Part shown: piece by piece, positions 63,824-64,000 of the stretch
How positions within the stretch are numbered: position 1 is the stretch's first letter
How the letters are laid out: each line of letters opens with the position of its first letter
Source: Enterococcus sp. 9D6_DIV0238
Lineage (GTDB): Bacteria; Bacillota; Bacilli; Lactobacillales; Enterococcaceae
Assembly (NCBI RefSeq): GCF_002174455.2
Contig: NZ_CP147246.1
Location: 581,001 to 645,000 of the forward strand
Direction of reading: 5' to 3'
Length of the DNA stretch: 64,000 nucleotides
The notes under the pieces: model-generated
Databases searched by the model: none
What the model was told of the DNA's origin: nothing
Seen by the model: only the letters and a program-made list of their open reading frames with translations
Made by a program: the position numbers and the translations under genes

Positions 63824-63904
63824 TGGAGGAAAGTGGATTCGAACCACTGAACCCTAAGGAACGGATTTACAGTCCGTCGCGTTTAGCCACTTCGCTATTC
63901 CTCC
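63824..63904 (-). tRNA. tRNA-Tyr (GUA)
   Basis: Type II tRNA with a variable arm TTCCTTAGGGTTC-like. Acceptor GGAGGAA with TTCCTCC, discriminator A. Anticodon loop CTGTAAA gives GTA. Confidence 0.97.
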
Positions 63905-63908
63905 AAAA

Positions 63909-63981
63909 TGGCGCAAGACAGAATCGAACTGCCGACACACGGAGCTTCAATCCGTTGCTCTACCAACTGAGCTACTGCGCC
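63909..63981 (-). tRNA. tRNA-Phe (GAA)
   Basis: Acceptor GGCGCAG with TTGCGCC, discriminator A. Anticodon loop TTGAAGC gives GAA. First tRNA of the run inside the window; the operon continues beyond the edge. Confidence 0.97.
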
Positions 63982-64000
63982 AAAAATATAAAACGGTCTG

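Overview
This window reads as chromosomal DNA of a low-GC Firmicute, most likely an Enterococcus. The best evidence is a Na+-type V-ATPase operon in the ntpFIKECGABD order known from Enterococcus hirae, a tmRNA whose tag ends AKNENNTFALAA, a complete agmatine deiminase pathway, several PTS loci, and a tRNA run Phe-Tyr-Trp-His-His-Gln-Cys-Leu. I see no insertion sequence, prophage or CRISPR array. Species cannot be fixed from sequence alone.

Layout. 1-5.2 kb: ypsA (cut by the window edge), recU and PBP1A, then pyrG facing them with a CTP-type attenuator leader. 5.2-10.2 kb: an epimerase, transglutaminase-like and peptide-binding-lipoprotein operon, probably for cell-wall peptide scavenging, with a divergent XRE-cupin regulator. 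10.4-16.1 kb: a DUF59 protein, two small lipoprotein-type genes, a paired small transporter, a hydrolase, lysA and a serine hydrolase. 16.2-22.5 kb: a gluconeogenic block (ppdK, divergent from a CcpN-like regulator, the PPDK regulatory protein and class III FBPase) with repeated operator-like sites. 22.6-26 kb: an ABC exporter and a class A-like serine hydrolase. 26-35.1 kb: the V-ATPase operon, with a long leader carrying a short upstream ORF and a tandem 78-nt repeat between ntpG and ntpA. 35.2-38.7 kb: an accessory stretch with an Rgg-like regulator divergent from a 21-residue hydrophobic peptide ORF, a candidate peptide-signalling pair. 39-42 kb: a PEP mutase/isocitrate lyase-family enzyme plus DAACS transporter with a divergent ArsR-type regulator. 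42-44.5 kb: ssrA, an SMR pump, a VOC protein, fRMsr, and a tRNA-like element followed by a 35-residue membrane peptide. 44.5-51 kb: the agmatine deiminase cluster with a second, probably degenerate deiminase and an RpiR regulator. 51.3-56.3 kb: a licT-bglP-bglA beta-glucoside operon with two RAT sites. 56.3-62.2 kb: a sigma-54-dependent lactose/cellobiose-family PTS operon carrying a tyrosine-phosphatase-like gene and a divergent LevR-type activator. 62.3-63.1 kb: a decaying B3/B4-domain gene behind a 15-residue leader ORF. 63.2-64 kb: the tRNA run.

The genes are mostly metabolic and membrane-energetic: sugar import under antitermination or sigma-54 control, agmatine catabolism for ATP and acid tolerance, Na+ pumping, gluconeogenesis and peptidoglycan synthesis and recycling. 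The least explained parts are short ORFs and RNA elements: the Rgg-linked peptide, the tRNA-like element, the ntp leader and internal repeats, the 29-residue lipoprotein-like ORF and a dispersed hairpin family. All assignments come from reading the sequence and from memory of the families; no database search was run.
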